Assembly: GCA_947254895.1 (NCBI GenBank)
Contig: CAMYEY010000066.1
Location: 1-7,468 of the forward strand
Reading direction: 5' to 3'
From: an uncultured Clostridia bacterium
GTDB lineage: Bacteria > Bacillota > Clostridia > Saccharofermentanales > DTU023
Length of the DNA: 7,468 nt
Shown here: one piece after another, positions 5,113-7,468 of the stretch
Numbering within the stretch: the first letter of the stretch is position 1
Layout: the number at the start of each line of letters is the position of its first letter
Notes under the pieces: generated by a model
What the model saw: the letters and a program-made list of their open reading frames with translations, nothing else
What the model was told of the DNA's origin: nothing
The model's database searches: none
Program-made: the position numbers and the translations under genes

Positions 5113-7125
5113 ATGACGAATTTAGTTGGCGTTCTGAGAGAGAATGGTAAGGACGGATTAGTTGAATTAGACCGGAGAGACCAAGAAATTGGCAATCAAA
5201 TTATAATACCGCGAAAGTTTTTAAACGGAGCCCCCTTCAACATGAAGGTAGTGGTTGAATATAAGGGGTTAAGTGTGTCCGGTCAGCCTCTCGGCGAGAT
5301 TGTTGAGGTCTTGGGCGAAGAAGGGTCTGCTGATGCAGCTATCCTTTCGATCGTTCGTTTTTATAATTTATCGGAAAAATTTCCTGATGAGGTGCAAGCA
5401 GAAGCGGAAAGTTTTGGCCATAAACTCACTCAAGCGGAAGTAAACCGTGAGTTGGATCTTGGTAGGAGAGATTTAAGAGATCTTAATACCGTTACGATTG
5501 ATGGTGAAGATGCTAAAGACTTGGATGATGCCATTGACATAGAAAGGTTAGAAAATGGTGATTATCGCCTTTATGTCCACATAGCTGATGTGAGTCATTA
5601 TGTTAAACCCGGTTCTGCCTTGGACAAAGAAGCTCAAAAAAGGGGCAATAGTGTTTACCTGGTTGACCGTGTTATACCTATGTACCCAGCCCAGTTATCA
5701 AATGGTATTTGCAGCCTTAATCCGGGCCAAGACCGCTTTGCTTTCACGGCTGAAATGCAAGTCGATAATCGGGGAGAAATTGTTCAAGGGGCACTCTATC
5801 CCTCCATTATTCAAAGTAAGGTCAGGTCTTCTTACAATGAAGTTCAGGCTATCATTGATGGTAGCCCGGTTGATCCTGACCGGCCGGATTGGTTTGCTAA
5901 CCGAGTATTTTTGATGCGGGAATTAACAGATGTACTCCAGGCCATGCGAAAGAGGCGAGGAGCCTTAGAGTTTGAATTTCCTGAAACCAAGGTCGAGCTC
6001 GACAAGACGGGAAAACCGGTTAGGATTTATGCCGAGCCAGATCTTTATGCTAACCATATTATCGAGTCATTTATGATAGCAGCTAATGAATTTACCGCCA
6101 ACTTGGCTGTTAAGCACAAAATACCTGTCCTTTACCGGGTACATGAATTACCTGACCGGGAAAAGCTGGAAAACTTTCTCAAGCTGGCCAGGTCCCTGAA
6201 TTTTAAAGTTCGGATTTCTGACCAGGCCAGTCCTAAAGAGTTAGCGGATGCCTTGGAGAGAATGAAGGGACAGGACTACGGACAGACCCTTTCTGCTATC
6301 CTGCTCAGGTCTCTGGCCAAGGCACGCTATACGGAGAAAAACCTGGGGCACTTCGGTTTGGCATCGCCGGAATATTGCCATTTTACAGCTCCTATACGGC
6401 GATATTCGGATAGTTTTAGTCACCGTAAGCTCAAGGATTGGCTCAGGGATAAGCAAAAATTTTCCAAGAGAGAATTTAGTCAAGCCCATGATTTAGGTGA
6501 CCATGTTTCAGAAACAGAACGTCTAGCCATTGATGCCGAAAGGGATACTGTGGATCAAAAGGCTGCTGAATACTATGCGGAAAGAATCGGTGAAATTTAT
6601 CCGGGTAGAATATCCGGATTTTCACCGGCCAATATCTTTGTCCAACTGGAGACAAGTGTTGAAGGCGCGATCTTTTTTAGGAGCCTAGATGGTTACTACG
6701 AATATGATCCGGACAGGTTGATAGCTATTCACAAGGATAGCGGTCAGATTTTACGGATAGGTCAAAAGATGGTCGTTCAAATTGCTGCTGTAGATGTTAA
6801 CCGCCGGTTTATAGACCTACACTTGATTGAACATGAAACAGCCCAAGCCATAGGGACACCAAGTAAAAAGTCTAGACCTAGCAAATTTAAAAGGACCCAA
6901 TCTAAGGCTAAGCAGGAGGCTAAAAGAACCAGAGATAGGGGCCAGGGATCGGGTCGCCAGGGTAAGCGGTCTAAGGGGCAAAGTTGGACAAAGAGTAAGT
7001 CCGCTAAAGCTAAACGAAAGTCTGCTAAAAAGCATAAAACATCAGGGACTGGGTCAGTTCGGTCTTTTAAAAGCAAAAAGCAAGGGCCCAAGAAGAAAAA
7101 TGATAACAGGGGCAAAAGGAGATAA
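5113..7125 (+). CDS. rnr: Ribonuclease R, N-terminally short form
   Basis: This is a 3'-to-5' processive exoribonuclease of the RNase II/RNB family, acting on mRNA and structured RNA in the cytoplasm. Order: one cold-shock domain (about 3-68, aligning to CSD2 of B. subtilis RNase R), linker, RNB domain (about 115-445), S1 domain (about 490-575) and a Lys/Arg/Ser-rich tail (about 582-670). The Mg-binding acidic residues are present in TIDGEDAKDLDDA: D130, D136, D138 and D139, with the spacing of RNase II D201/D207/D209/D210. The protein lacks the N-terminal helix-turn-helix and first cold-shock domain of typical 750-810 aa RNase R. The start is firm: AAAGGA (5102-5107) is 5 nt upstream, and an in-frame TAG at 5098-5100 prevents extension. 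Two conserved RNB blocks vary: HIIESFM where IEEFM is usual, and RRYSDSFSHR where RRYPDLIVHR is usual. The next gene is mtaB, not smpB. Confidence 0.93.
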   Translation: MTNLVGVLRENGKDGLVELDRRDQEIGNQIIIPRKFLNGAPFNMKVVVEYKGLSVSGQPLGEIVEVLGEEGSADAAILSIVRFYNLSEKFPDEVQAEAESFGHKLTQAEVNRELDLGRRDLRDLNTVTIDGEDAKDLDDAIDIERLENGDYRLYVHIADVSHYVKPGSALDKEAQKRGNSVYLVDRVIPMYPAQLSNGICSLNPGQDRFAFTAEMQVDNRGEIVQGALYPSIIQSKVRSSYNEVQAIIDGSPVDPDRPDWFANRVFLMRELTDVLQAMRKRRGALEFEFPETKVELDKTGKPVRIYAEPDLYANHIIESFMIAANEFTANLAVKHKIPVLYRVHELPDREKLENFLKLARSLNFKVRISDQASPKELADALERMKGQDYGQTLSAILLRSLAKARYTEKNLGHFGLASPEYCHFTAPIRRYSDSFSHRKLKDWLRDKQKFSKREFSQAHDLGDHVSETERLAIDAERDTVDQKAAEYYAERIGEIYPGRISGFSPANIFVQLETSVEGAIFFRSLDGYYEYDPDRLIAIHKDSGQILRIGQKMVVQIAAVDVNRRFIDLHLIEHETAQAIGTPSKKSRPSKFKRTQSKAKQEAKRTRDRGQGSGRQGKRSKGQSWTKSKSAKAKRKSAKKHKTSGTGSVRSFKSKKQGPKKKNDNRGKRR

Positions 7126-7127
7126 AC

Positions 7128-7468
7128 TTGCCAAAACTTTTTATTCATGCACTTGGGTGTAAAACGAATCATTATGAAAGTCAGGCTCTGGCACAGCAAT
7201 TGAGCCGGCACAATTTTAGTCTGGTTTCACGGGTTGAAGAAGCTGATGTTGGGATCCTCAACACTTGTACGGTAACGGCCGAAGCTAGCCGTAAATCGAG
7301 ACAGTACTTGCGGCGGATGAAAAGAAAAAATCCGAAGATTTTCTTGGTGGCTATGGGTTGCTATGCCCAACTTGAAGATATTTCATCTGCGTGTGATCTG
7401 GCTATAGGGACTTCGCATAGGGGATCCATTCTCGGCCTAATTGCGACAGAGCTGGATAAGAGGCAGGC
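7128..7468 (+). CDS. mtaB: tRNA t6A37 methylthiotransferase MtaB, N-terminal part (runs off window)
   Basis: This radical-SAM enzyme adds a methylthio group to t6A at position 37 of ANN-decoding tRNAs. Only the first 113 residues are in the window, all within the N-terminal UPF0004 domain. The three cysteines that bind the auxiliary 4Fe-4S cluster are visible: C11 (HALGCKTNHYES), C47 (ILNTCTVT) and C78 (MGCYAQ). The GCKxNxYE and GCYAQ patterns point to MtaB rather than MiaB or RimO. The start is a TTG at 7128, placed by AAGGAG (7116-7121) 6 nt upstream. No ATG or GTG lies at the expected N-terminus, the first in-frame ATG being codon 64. It begins 2 bp after the rnr stop with its binding site inside the rnr tail codons, so the two are almost certainly co-transcribed and perhaps translationally coupled. 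The radical-SAM CxxxCxxC motif and TRAM domain would lie beyond the window. Confidence 0.9.
   Translation, partial: MPKLFIHALGCKTNHYESQALAQQLSRHNFSLVSRVEEADVGILNTCTVTAEASRKSRQYLRRMKRKNPKIFLVAMGCYAQLEDISSACDLAIGTSHRGSILGLIATELDKRQ

Noticed and set aside
6777..7211. 144-aa minus-strand open frame over the rnr tail and mtaB start
   Set aside because: Its Leu/Phe-rich sequence is the complement of the Lys/Arg-rich rnr tail codons, and it crosses two well-supported plus-strand genes.

Overview
The window reads as ordinary chromosomal sequence from a low-to-moderate-GC Firmicute, most likely one of the Lactobacillales. The grounds are the gene families (sucrose PTS with a GH32 sucrose-6-phosphate hydrolase, a membrane-anchored NodB deacetylase, RNase R, MtaB), strong AAGGAG ribosome binding sites, T-rich intrinsic terminators and an encoded tRNA CCA end. 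Genus cannot be fixed from this evidence. I see no insertion sequence, phage gene, CRISPR array or toxin-antitoxin pair.

Layout. (1) Positions 1-25 are the 3' end of a tRNA gene, closed by a strong terminator at 30-65. (2) A three-gene plus-strand sucrose operon follows, with gaps of 27-28 bp: scrA (PTS EIIBC, start best placed at 253), scrB (sucrose-6-phosphate hydrolase) and a separate EIIA of the glucose type. It ends in a terminator at about 3789-3820. Its leader carries a candidate promoter, two similar operator-like elements and a GC-rich hairpin. (3) A convergent minus-strand gene encodes a membrane-anchored polysaccharide deacetylase of the PgdA type (3930-4895). (4) Divergent from it is rnr (5113-7125), an RNase R lacking the usual N-terminal helix-turn-helix and first cold-shock domain. 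It is followed after 2 bp by the start of mtaB (TTG start at 7128), which runs off the window.

How the genes work together. The EIIA passes phosphate from HPr to the EIIB domain of ScrA, which imports and phosphorylates sucrose. ScrB then splits sucrose-6-phosphate into glucose-6-phosphate and fructose, so the operon is a self-contained sucrose uptake and cleavage module. No fructokinase or ScrR-type regulator lies in the window. The deacetylase probably modifies peptidoglycan at the cell surface. The rnr-mtaB pair is RNA housekeeping (RNA decay and tRNA modification), apparently co-transcribed.

Nothing here is convincingly a new biological system. The items most worth a second look are the N-terminally short RNase R with unusual residues at conserved RNB positions, the free-standing EIIA at the end of the sucrose operon, the paired TGTAAAC elements about nine helical turns apart, and an 8-residue tandem DQV repeat inside ScrB.
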